NCBI GenBank assembly: GCA_021399445.1
Contig: JAJTUQ010000008.1
Coordinates: forward strand, 558,001 to 622,000
Direction: 5' to 3'
DNA length: 64,000 nucleotides
Source of the DNA: Xylogone sp. PMI_703
Lineage: Eukaryota > Ascomycota > Leotiomycetes
The position numbers were made by a program, and so were the translations under genes. The notes below the pieces were generated by a model. It had not been told where the DNA came from. It saw nothing but the letters and a program-made list of their open reading frames with translations, and ran no database searches. Of the stretch, positions 11,243 through 20,281 are shown piece by piece. Within the stretch, counting starts at the first letter, position 1, and each line of letters begins with the position of its first letter.

Positions 11243-11318
11243 CACAGGGTGTCTAAAAATGGATCCCGTTAAAATAATTAACTAAAAAAATCCGCGACAC
11301 CCAATTCGCCTTTTACTG
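11243..11318 (-). repeat. right terminal inverted repeat of element 1
   Basis: Reverse complement of 8625-8700 without a mismatch over 76 bases. Followed by TA at 11319-11320. Confidence 0.9.
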
Positions 11319-11320
11319 TA

Positions 11321-11650
11321 TAACTCGCGCAGCTCCGAACAGGCATGGCAAGGCTGAATGCATACCTCCATCAGATTAAAGCATCACCGTCAGACCAGTG
11401 TGATTGCGGACAAGCCAGAGAAACAGTAGAACATTATCTTTTCCGATGCAGCAAATGGACATCACACCGGGTGGAAATGCTCCAATGTACTGATGTTCAC
11501 AGAGGCAACATTTCCTTTTATCTTGGAGGGAAGTCAGCAGCGGATGGAGCAAATTGGACCCCGAATATGAAAGCAGTACGAGCAACAATACGATTTGCAA
11601 TGTCAACAGGCCGGCTGGATGCAGATCGCCAGCCAGGAGAAGCATCTTAA
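11321..11650 (+). pseudogene. 3' fragment of a LINE ORF2 (C-terminal CCHC region)
   Basis: Encodes the very end of a non-LTR retrotransposon polyprotein: LAQLRTG, then CDCGQARETVEHYLFRC and a tail ending in a TAA. It aligns with the C-terminus of the longer LINE at 13248-15377 (TLAQLRTG, CACGQAKETIEHFLFRC) but is clearly a diverged family member. The 5' side is cut off by the right end of element 1, and matching upstream LINE coding sequence is not visible on the left flank of that element. Confidence 0.75.
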
Positions 11651-12845
11651 ATTTATTATTTCTTAAGTAGCTAATACCATACTAACCACCTCGTGCAATA
11701 GATAGGAGGCAGCTTCAGCTGCTGAGGATAGGATGCTGAACACTTGGAGAAGGGCCTTCAAGTTAGCCTACTAAAATTAATAACCCACGAGAATCCGTAG
11801 AGCAAGAAAGTATAAAAGAGATAAGACAGAAGTTACAAGCGGCTGATATATGGGCTGAAGGAGGCAAGAATTCACTTTAAGAAATGTACTTGTAGATTAG
11901 CAATAGTGGCCCTATTGGGTTACCCCACCGGGCGTTAATAAATTGTGTGTGTGTGTGTATAACCACACCGCCACTGACCACGATCCTTGATCGCTTAATT
12001 GGAGGAGCGACGACATGATAATAATTTTCGGAATTAATAGGTCAGGGGTGTTCGGGGGAGCTATACAATACATTGAAATGAAAATAAATAGAAATTTTAA
12101 CGCATTCACAGATTTAAAGTCACTTGAACTTGAAGTACCTACGATTTGTCTCGCTACAGGGTGCGTCTCGCTACGCAGGGACAGACGTTATGCCGTTTAT
12201 AGAAATAATTTAAGCCGAATTATTATTGATCAGGATGTTCCAGACACTTACAGTATTCATTTCGTGAGTTTATCTATTTCCTAATACTTGATTTCAGCAA
12301 AATCTACGAATATTAACATATCTCACTTTTGCTTATGTTGAGGTTTGGCAATGGGCTCATCCAAAAGCGCAGGGATTGCTTGATTGCTCAAAGAGTATGC
12401 AGCTACAAATGGCTCTAGATATACAGAACACCAGTAGTTGCCTAGAGTAAGTCCTAGATATAAGTCCTAATATCGGTTACAGAAGAGCCCTGTGTAGTGG
12501 TATAATTGTATCCTCCGAATATTGCAACAGCTTAAGTTTAATTCACTAATTTAATTAAAAAATTGTGTTAGAATAGTACATTACAGGTAATGTACAGTTT
12601 TCGTCAGTATTCTGCCCTAACGCGTGGCACGACATAATTCACGTCAGAGTACAATTCCGTATTTGCTATCTACTGCCGGCTTTATGCTGTCTGACTATGA
12701 AAGGATATTCTGTTTGTTGTACGATACGCCGAAGGTAACGCGTGTTAGGCTTTTGTGCGTGGATGAGCGTGGGATATGTATTAGTGCCTGAGGTATTAAG
12801 CCATTGGACTCGGTACGCCTACGTGCATTCCAGATTCAGCTAGTT
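11651..12845. other. LINE 3' untranslated-like sequence and gene-free DNA
   Basis: The part to about 11960 follows the LINE fragment and includes the GGGTTACCCC segment that recurs inverted near 7.8 kb, then a (GT)n run. From 12000 to 12845 only short frames occur (for example 12015-12284), none recognisable. A near-perfect hairpin lies at 12576-12595 (two 9-base arms, GTACATTAC and its complement, 2-base loop). Confidence 0.4.
11944..11959. repeat. (GT)n microsatellite
   Basis: Eight consecutive TG/GT units directly after the TTAATAAAT segment of the LINE 3' region. It may be the retrotransposon's simple-sequence tail. Confidence 0.8.
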
Positions 12846-13021
12846 CCATAATGGTGACAGATCCATAATGGTGACAGATCCATAATGGTGACAGATCCAT
12901 AATGGTGACAGATCCATAATGGTGACAGATCCATAATGGTGACAGATCCATAATGGTGACTAGCGCTCCGTAATGGTGACTAGTGCTCGTAATGATGACT
13001 AGCGCTGTTAATGGTGACTAG
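12846..13021. repeat. minisatellite, 17-bp unit then degenerate 19-20-bp units
   Basis: Six full copies and the start of a seventh of CCATAATGGTGACAGAT from 12846, without a mismatch, followed by about four variant units sharing TAATGGTGACTAG. The array ends about 200 bp before the recognisable start of the LINE. The shared core AATGGTGAC is kept through the change of unit length. Confidence 0.9.
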
Positions 13022-13189
13022 ACATCTACGGATAGTGAAAATTGCGAGATGACAGTATGATATACGAGGAATACGGTAGGCACACTCGGCGCCTTACGGA
13101 GTATGCATCTCATCGCTGCACTAACTGTTCTGATTCAGAGGCTGTCCTCGGTACGGAGGCAGATTTTATCCGGCACCGCAGAGGCAATC

Positions 13190-15545
13190 GCGTAGGACTA
13201 CGGGCGTACACAGTAATTACTAATCGTACGCAACAGAGCACTGGGGATTGCTACCCACAAATCACTTTGGGGCCAGAAAGCAACGGTCTACTGAACAAGC
13301 GCTAGTATTATTACAAGAACATATATACGACGCGTGGAGGAGGAAGAAAGTGCTGAGTCTGATCAGCTTTGACGTGAAAGGAGCCTACAACGGGGTGTAC
13401 AAGGAAAGACTACTGCAAAGGCTCAAGACACGCGGAATACCACAATACATAGTCAACTGGATTGATGCTTTTTGCTCCAATAGAACAGCAACCATAATGG
13501 TCAACGGCACAGTGTCGGAAACGCAAGAATTACCACAGGCTGGGTTACCGCAAGGGTCACCATTATCCCCAATCCTCTTCCTGTTCTTCAATGCCGACTT
13601 AGTACAGCATAAACTGAGCTCTAAAGGAGGATCTATAGCGTTTGTAGACGACTACTCGGCATGGGTAGTAGGAGAGTCGGCAGAAGCGAACAGACCTGGA
13701 ATCGAGGGGATAATCCAGAAGGCTATACGGTGGGAGAAGTGTAGCGGAGCTACATTCGAGCCAGACAAGACAACTTTGATTCACTTTACCAGGAATAAGG
13801 CAAAGACCAGCACACAACCATACAACATAAAAGGAGCGGAAATCGAGCCCAAGGAAAGTGCCAAATTGCTGGGAGTGATACTGGACACGGAGCTCCGATT
13901 CGAAGAACATATCTCCAGAGCGGCAACCAAAGGCTTGAAAGCAGCTATGGCACTAAGGAGGCTACAAGCCATATCAACACCAACCGCAAGGAAACTATTT
14001 ATCGCAACTGTGACGCCCGCAATCGACTATGCGTCAGTGGTGTGGATGCACAGGTGTACTGGCAAAGAAGCAGCTATGTTGAACAGACCGCAAAAAGTAG
14101 GAGCCCAAGCAATTATTGGTGTATTCCGTACAGTAGCTACAGCAGTAGCCGAAGCAGAAGCCAGTCTACACACTATAGAAGACCGACACGTAAGGAAAGC
14201 AACAGTATTCTGGGTACAAACACGAACACTACCGCAAACTCATCCGCTAGCTAGAATATCTGCCAAGGAGTGTGCCAGGTTTACATCTCCACTGCAAAAG
14301 ATAGCTAAAACCTGCCAGAAGATACCAGTAGACAGGATGGAAATTATCCAACCGTACATCATTGCTCCCTGGGAGACCCGAATAAAGGTTATCACAGACC
14401 CAGATGAAGTGGATAAAGAGATCAAATACAGACATGGAGTACTAATAGCAGTAAAGGCATCAGCCAGGAAAGAACTAGTAGGCATAGGAAGCATAACTAG
14501 CTATACTAACCAGTATATCTCGATCAGAGACCCAGTAATTAGATCAACTACGTTAGGAGCAAGAGCAGAGCAAAACCCGTACACGGCAGAGTTGATAGCA
14601 GCTGCCAGGGCGGCGCAGGAGATCGACCTCAGCCATGCAACTAAAAGTGTAACAATCTTCACCAGTAATCTGGCAGTAACCCAAGTAATACAACGACCAC
14701 GGCAACAATCAGGCCAGAGTAGCATTAACCAAATCTACGAAGTCACAAGGAGGCTAGAAGGGATGAAAGTGAAGGTTAAGGTGGTGTGGGTCCCGAAGGA
14801 GAAGGAATTCAACTTGACAGAGGAAGCAAGGGGACAAGCTTGGGAGGCTACAATAGATGGAAAGAAACCAAAAACCGACACATACCAAGCTAAATCAACC
14901 ACGACAAATAAAGCCCTCAGGGCAAGGAAGGCCAGAGACATACCCAAAGAAGTAGGAGAGTACTCGAGAAGATTAGACAAGGCACTACCGGGAAAGCATA
15001 CCCGAACGCTGTACGACAAGCTCAACAAGGGACAAGCAAGAACTCTGGCACAGCTACGTACAGGGAAGAACAGGCTGAACAGTCACCTATTCAGGATTAA
15101 GGCAACGGACACAGAGATATGCGCATGCGGGCAAGCGAAAGAAACAATAGAGCATTTCTTATTTAGGTGTATACAGTGGGAATCACAGAGGCGACCAATG
15201 ATGCAAAAGGCAGGAGAGAAAGCCGGGAATTTGACATACCACTTAGGTGGGAAGGCGGAAGGCGAGAAGAATTGGAGCCCCGATATAGCAATGGTGAATG
15301 CAACGATCGAATATGCGATAGCCACAAGGCGTCTGAACTACGAACCAAAAGCTGGAAGCACACAGGAGGAAACGTAGCCAAAATTAACACCACAACCCCG
15401 ACAACATACCTTACGACCCGTACGGATAGGCCTTCGATTCAACCACCGAAAATAGGACGTTGTACGACTGGAGAAAGGCCTCCAAGCACACCTATCAACA
15501 CACAAAATGTGCGGGAAACCGACGAATTAGAATATATATAGACTG
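13190..15545 (+). mobile_element. 5'-truncated non-LTR retrotransposon (Tad/I-like LINE)
   Basis: The element contains reverse transcriptase and RNase H-like domains but no apurinic endonuclease and no ORF1, so it is 5' truncated, the usual outcome of incomplete target-primed reverse transcription. Coding similarity can be traced a little upstream of the long frame: around 13215-13250 short LINE-like segments (AIANR-like, then ATEHWGLLPT) occur in shifted frames. The 3' limit is uncertain; an AT repeat (ATATATA) near 15535 may be close to the tail. Confidence 0.75.
13248..15377 (+). CDS. LINE ORF2 fragment: reverse transcriptase and degenerate RNase H
   Basis: A 709-residue open frame. The RT motifs are in order: SFDVKGAYNGV with the first catalytic Asp (residue 42), GLPQGSPLSPIL (99-110) and FVDD (132-135, the YxDD equivalent), so the polymerase core looks intact. 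An RNase H-like region follows (about 440-550) but looks inactive: the usual Asp in the second motif is replaced (FTSNLAV) and the final GNExAD-type motif is not recognisable. A CCHC-like cluster CACGQAKETIEHFLFRC lies near the end. The first codon is internal to the ancestral protein, so the ATG is probably not a real start. The long frame without stops suggests a fairly young or selected insertion. Confidence 0.85.
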   Translation: MLPTNHFGARKQRSTEQALVLLQEHIYDAWRRKKVLSLISFDVKGAYNGVYKERLLQRLKTRGIPQYIVNWIDAFCSNRTATIMVNGTVSETQELPQAGLPQGSPLSPILFLFFNADLVQHKLSSKGGSIAFVDDYSAWVVGESAEANRPGIEGIIQKAIRWEKCSGATFEPDKTTLIHFTRNKAKTSTQPYNIKGAEIEPKESAKLLGVILDTELRFEEHISRAATKGLKAAMALRRLQAISTPTARKLFIATVTPAIDYASVVWMHRCTGKEAAMLNRPQKVGAQAIIGVFRTVATAVAEAEASLHTIEDRHVRKATVFWVQTRTLPQTHPLARISAKECARFTSPLQKIAKTCQKIPVDRMEIIQPYIIAPWETRIKVITDPDEVDKEIKYRHGVLIAVKASARKELVGIGSITSYTNQYISIRDPVIRSTTLGARAEQNPYTAELIAAARAAQEIDLSHATKSVTIFTSNLAVTQVIQRPRQQSGQSSINQIYEVTRRLEGMKVKVKVVWVPKEKEFNLTEEARGQAWEATIDGKKPKTDTYQAKSTTTNKALRARKARDIPKEVGEYSRRLDKALPGKHTRTLYDKLNKGQARTLAQLRTGKNRLNSHLFRIKATDTEICACGQAKETIEHFLFRCIQWESQRRPMMQKAGEKAGNLTYHLGGKAEGEKNWSPDIAMVNATIEYAIATRRLNYEPKAGSTQEET

Positions 15546-15712
15546 GTAACTAATAACGAGACACGAGAACGCATAGTATGGGCTAGTGCGAGGGAGGAGT
15601 TATTTGTATGGAATTGTATTAGATAGAAACGTAGTACTAGTGCCCTTTTAGGCTTAGCCGGGCGGAATAGAACATCATCATCAGTAATTACTACGGAGTA
15701 AAAGTTGGCCTG

Positions 15713-15770
15713 AGCTAAGAGGCACTCATAACTTAGCTAAAGGTACTCATAACTTAGCTAAAGGCACTCA
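15713..15770. repeat. short tandem repeat, 21-bp unit
   Basis: About 2.5 copies of GGCACTCATAACTTAGCTAAA, just before the left end of element 2 at 15830. Confidence 0.8.
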
Positions 15771-16387
15771 ACGGCGTCACTGCCTCAACATAAGCCTTAC
15801 ACTACAGCTTTGTTTGACATTTTATTATACAGTAAAAGGCGAAATGGGTGTCGCTTTTTTTTAGTTAACTTTTTTCAGTGTTGTTTATACCTAGAGAGAC
15901 TTGTGGCTGTGCACCAATGCCCCAGTTGTACTCCAAAGGTACCGCTGCTAATTTGTCATCACAGAGCCGAATCTGGACTAACTTATTCTTAGGCTTAAGT
16001 TACAAATACACAGCCTGATGATTTCACTGAAGTGTACGGTACAAATATGTGCGAACTCGATTTCCAGTTAGCCAAACGCTTAAAGAGCAGTTTAAGCGCA
16101 ACGGATAAGCCAAAACAGATGAGGATTAATTAAGTATAATCCCTACATGGTACGAGTACCCGATTACGGTCGGAGATAATTACAGAAGCTTACAAAAGCT
16201 TCTAGAGTTCTTCTGCACTCAGTTATACAAAATACTAAAACCATTTTAGCCACGTATATAAGCAACACACTCCCTTGAACTCTCTCTATTAAATTATTAA
16301 AGTAATTTATTAATGTTAGAGAGATGAAACAAGACTAATTGAACATCCAAGGACGTTACAGCTTGAACAAAATCGACATTCTGCTCT

Positions 16388-19351
16388 TCAAGCATCTGTC
16401 ACGTCCTCAGCCCGTGGAAAAGTCTTTGTAAAAAAGACCCGCAAAACCTGAAGCCGATCTTCAATCCTACTACACCATTTCGAGGAAGGTCCTTGGACCG
16501 TTCTATATCCAGAAAATGCTCGACTGTACATTGCCTTTGCCATGTCTTTCCGATCGGTTAGCAAGAAGAGGTCACCAAAGGCAACCATGGTGTTCAACGC
16601 CGGTATATAAGATGACACAAGTTCAGGGCTCAGAGCGTCCTCATAGCCTTGCAACGCCTGGTTGTACATCTTCTCTGCCTCCACCAGCTTGCCTTGATTG
16701 ACGTAAAGCATGCCTAAGTTGTTGACTATTCCATGTGTTAATATGTGGTTTGTCCCAAGTGTCTTCTCACTGCCTTGCAATGCCCGAATGCACATCTTCT
16801 CTGCCTCCACCAGCTTGCCTCGGTTAGTATAAAGCGAGCCTAGGTTATTGACTATATCAAGTATCGATGTGTGGTCTGGTCCAAGTGCTTCCTCCTTGCC
16901 TTGCAATGCCCGAATGTACATCTTCTCTGCCTCCGCCAGCTTGCCTTGGTTAGCGTATAGATTGCCTAGGTTATTGACCGTATCAAGTGTTGATATATGA
17001 TCTAGTCCAAGTGCTTCCTCCTTGCCTTGCAGTGCTCGAATGTACATCTTCTCTGCCTCCGCCAGTTTGCCTTGGTTAGCGTAAAGATTGCCTAGGTTAT
17101 TGACCGTATTAAGTGTTGATATGTGGTCTAGTCCAAGTGCCTCCTCTTTTCCTTGCAGTGCCCGAATGTACATCTTCTCTGCCTCCGAAAGCTTGCCTTG
17201 GTGAATATAGAGAGTGCCTAGATTGTGTAGCGCCCATTCCATTCCCTCAATATCCAGCTTGCTGTCTACGATCAAATGCTCACATCGTGCAACATGTTGG
17301 AGAAGCCGCTGCTGCAAGAGCCACCACTTATCCACATCTGTGCTAGGAACCTCTGACGCCACGCAAGTCAGGGCTAGCCTTGCCAGGCTCCTGTCCCACT
17401 CCCCGTTCAGCACAAATATCGTCCATGAGTGCACACAACTGTGCATACCATACCCTTCAGACCTAGATGGCTGTTGCAGAGAAGCTTCTTTGTGAACTAG
17501 CCCGTACTCGCATAGTAGTCGAATTGCCTCGTTGAAGCTCAATTCGTCCTCAGTAAGCTTTCGTATCAACTCGTTATCCGCAGAGCATCCATGTTGAATG
17601 AGTTCAAACCATACATCTTGCCTATCAAAATATGCCCACAGCTTGAGCAATTGAGCTGACGTTGCATTCTGTTGTTGGATCCGGTCGAAGGTGATCTGCC
17701 ATGTTGTGTATAGTGATCGATCCTCATATGAATTCAACAATGGACTCGTTGTCTGGAGTTTCAGCCATGACTTCTCATATAGCCGAAGATACTCCGAGAA
17801 GCTCGTTGTCATATGCTCTAGATATGCCCCAGCGGTAGCTAGAGCAAGAGGAAGGCCATCTAGCTTCGCGACGAGCGCTTTTGCATCAGGATCTATCTTG
17901 TTAGTGTTACTGGATTTTACATAACCCCAAAGCGACATACTGTTTTCAATGTCCTTCCGCCTAGATGTATTTGAGAGGATTTTGAGCCCTTCTTCAATAC
18001 TCAGTAACTTCTGAATATGGAGACGTTGACCTAGTGTGACATTCGCTGATCGCGTTGTGATAATGATTGAGCCATGGTCAGCTCCTGATATGTATGGACG
18101 AATATCCACTGCCAAACGGTCGGAATTGTTGGGACTTTTCGGATTATCATAATTATCATATATCATCAGCCAGTGTGTATTCTTTGGGAGATTGAGCCAA
18201 GCTTTGACCGACTTGACCACTTGATCAAGATTTCCTTCCAAGTTCACACCGACAAGCATGCTAGTCGAAGGATGATGCTCTAGGACTTTCTGGGCAATGT
18301 CCATAAAGCTTAACCGAAGAGAATCTTCATCATTCGCATTCAGCCAGAATATTGCCGTGTATTTCTCTAAGTGTTGTCTAACGTATTCGATTGCCAACTG
18401 AGTCTTTCCAATCCCTCCAAGCCCGTGAAGGATGACTGCCGCTCGGGTCCTATGCCCATAAAGCAGCCGGTGCATCTCCGTGAGTTCCGATTGTCTTGCA
18501 ACAAACTGAGCAGCTTCGGGTAAGGTTGAAAGGTCGAGCCCGACAGTAAATTGTTCGAAATCAGTGCCTACGCTGTTCAGTTCTCTGATTCTGTCAGCGT
18601 ATAGATGAGAGCTGCATACCTTTGTAGGATTTATGAATTTCTTCCTGAAGCCGCCGAGATGCCCTTTCTCCTCCCTCTCCGTAGATTAACGGCATAGAAA
18701 TGTCGAAAATACCAAGTAAGCAGTAGAATTTGTCTTCTTCAAGAGTAGTGTTTCGATTTTCTGCCCATGACATCCGCTCGTTGATACTGAAATTCGACAA
18801 TGCATCTCCTCTGAGAGCATTTGTGGCGATGCCGGTAATCTCGTAAATCATAGGCTCCAATGTTAACTTATTTCCAAATCGCTTGCCTTCCAAGCTAAAA
18901 AAGTCAACTAGCGTTGGAGTGCAATCAGTTCTTGAAGCGTCCAGCCCCGAGTAAACCATCGACTGTTCTTGAAGGCCGTTGTCCATGCGGGGTTTGATTG
19001 ATCACGCTGTCCATCTATCGAGACATCTGAGAGATAAACATAGCACCGCGCCGCGTTCTGGTACCAACGAAACATAGAGTTGATGGCCTCTGAAAGTTCC
19101 ACCGCATTTCTCTTATCTATGCAACAGGTATCTACCCAGATATATCGAAGGCCATCAGCGCCGGCTTGTTTTGCGCAGAACTCTATCTTCTTCCAGCCAG
19201 CTTTATTCCTGCCGGTGCCAGCCTCTACATCTTGAAAGCTAACCTCTTCTTTGCTCCAAGTATGGGAAAGGATCGCGTAGGCGGGGACATCTCTGCCGAT
19301 GAACTCGCGAAGGACGAGGTCGCCGTCGGGTTTGTGCTCCAAGAGACGCAT
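16388..19351 (-). pseudogene. NLR: HET-NB-ARC-TPR protein with one frameshift, cargo of element 2
   Basis: Exon 1 (19351-18620) encodes a HET domain starting MRLLEHKPDG, with AYAILSHTWSKEEV, YIWVDTCCIDK, RGWTLQELIA, MSWAENRNTT and MPLIYGEGG. Near 18915 the frame changes: after QELIA a two-base gain (or one-base loss) leads to a stop, and the rest of the HET domain continues in the next frame. Intron 18619-18568 (GTATGC...CGTAG, 52 nt) keeps the frame into exon 2 (18567-16388). Exon 2 carries the NB-ARC P-loop LHGLGGIGKTQLA, Walker B LMIYDNYD, IIITTRS and DGLPLALATAGAYLEH, then five 42-residue kinesin-light-chain-type TPRs (core NQGKLAEAEKMYIRALQG) and a degenerate sixth. Such proteins are fungal NLR-like receptors that trigger incompatibility or cell death. 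Apart from the frameshift everything looks functional, so a sequencing error or very recent inactivation is plausible. Confidence 0.85.
16640..17230 (-). repeat. internal 126-bp TPR-coding tandem repeat
   Basis: Five successive 126-bp units encode the 42-residue TPRs of the NLR. The middle units are over about 90 percent identical at the nucleotide level by eye, which indicates recent internal duplication or gene conversion, as known for the high-identity repeat class of fungal NLRs. Confidence 0.75.
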
Positions 19352-20281
19352 CGTGAGGCATCAGGAGCGCGCCAGACAGGTTTTCGGACAGAGAATATTC
19401 GAGGAGCTAGTTAAATGTATCGGTGTCAAATCTCAGTTTCATCATCAACGGAAAGATGTGGTAATTACGAAGAGAGCATTGGAAGTAGAGGAGGGATGCA
19501 AGGCTGAGTCGTGGGCGCAGGCTGTTGGCGATCCATCAACTTGGATCGCGAAGACAGAACACCAAAAAGCCCTCCACCACCGCCCTTTCTGCCAGGCCAG
19601 CGCGTGTTCTAGGTATTGGAAGGAAGGTCTTGCATCTTGACCTGGTTGGCTCTGTCAACGTGAAGTTACTGCGGTGATGGTGATGGAAGGGGGACGAGTG
19701 AGAGCCAGTTCTACGCCACAATGGCCCTGAGCTAGCACGATGAAACCAGCACGTGATCACCCAGGCCTTATGTTAAAGTACGCCCCTGTCCTGACCCTCT
19801 CTTTGCATGGAGAAACTCCCGTAATACATGTCGCTGAGGATAGAGTGTCTTTAAAGCCTGAAGTCATATTCTTTCAAGATGGAGCTTTCGTACTCTGGTT
19901 TCGAAATTCGCAAACTGATCGATGGTCGTGATGGAGCGGAGGGAAACAGCTAAATGACTTTCGATGCCGTGAACGTAACGATCGATAGCATGCATAACCA
20001 AACCTATAGTAACTTTCCTGCTATAGATATTTACGAAGAATTACCGCAGGTAGGGCCTTCCAAGCTATTATGAGAGTGGATATCATGCATACAAAGCAAC
20101 TATTAGGCAAGAATTGGCTCGCTCTATGATGACAAACTAGGCCTGACAAGTTGGGCTTCGATGGCCGTGCTACCTTTGGAGTACATCCAGCCGAGAGCGC
20201 AAAGCCACAGGTGTCTAAAATGGAGCCCGCTTAAAAAAGTTAACTAAGGAACCCGCGACATCCAATTCGCCTTTTACTGTA

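Larger units (their letters stand above)
8625..11318. mobile_element. TIR element 1 (TA target site) carrying a HET gene
   Basis: The left end reads CAGTAAAAGGCGAATTGGGT and the right end is its reverse complement. The first 76 bp of both ends are identical (8625-8700 and 11243-11318), and weaker similarity continues to roughly 150-190 bp. A TA dinucleotide flanks both ends (8623-8624, 11319-11320). TA target duplication with a CAGT terminus is typical of Tc1/mariner/pogo-type transposons. The 2.69-kb element contains one gene, the HET-domain gene 9218-11164, and no transposase frame, so it should be non-autonomous. The right end abuts a LINE 3' fragment, so it inserted into or next to an older retrotransposon copy. 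Related ends occur at 15830, 20279 and 47098. Confidence 0.85.
15830..20279. mobile_element. TIR element 2 (TA target site) carrying a HET-NB-ARC-TPR gene
   Basis: The left end starts CAGTAAAAGGCGAAATGGGT and the right end is its imperfect reverse complement. TA flanks both ends (15828-15829, 20280-20281). The terminal 190 bases or so are homologous to those of element 1, including inner segments such as GTACTCCAAAGGTA and GTCATCATAGA, so both belong to one family, but the two ends here are more diverged from each other than in element 1. The 4.45-kb interior holds one gene, transcribed right to left as in element 1, and no transposase. Like element 1 it should be non-autonomous. About 0.56 kb lies between gene end and left terminus and about 0.93 kb between gene start and right terminus. 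Confidence 0.82.

Noticed and set aside
12846..13021. CRISPR-like array
   Set aside because: The units are directly adjacent with no spacers, and the genome is eukaryotic. It is a minisatellite.
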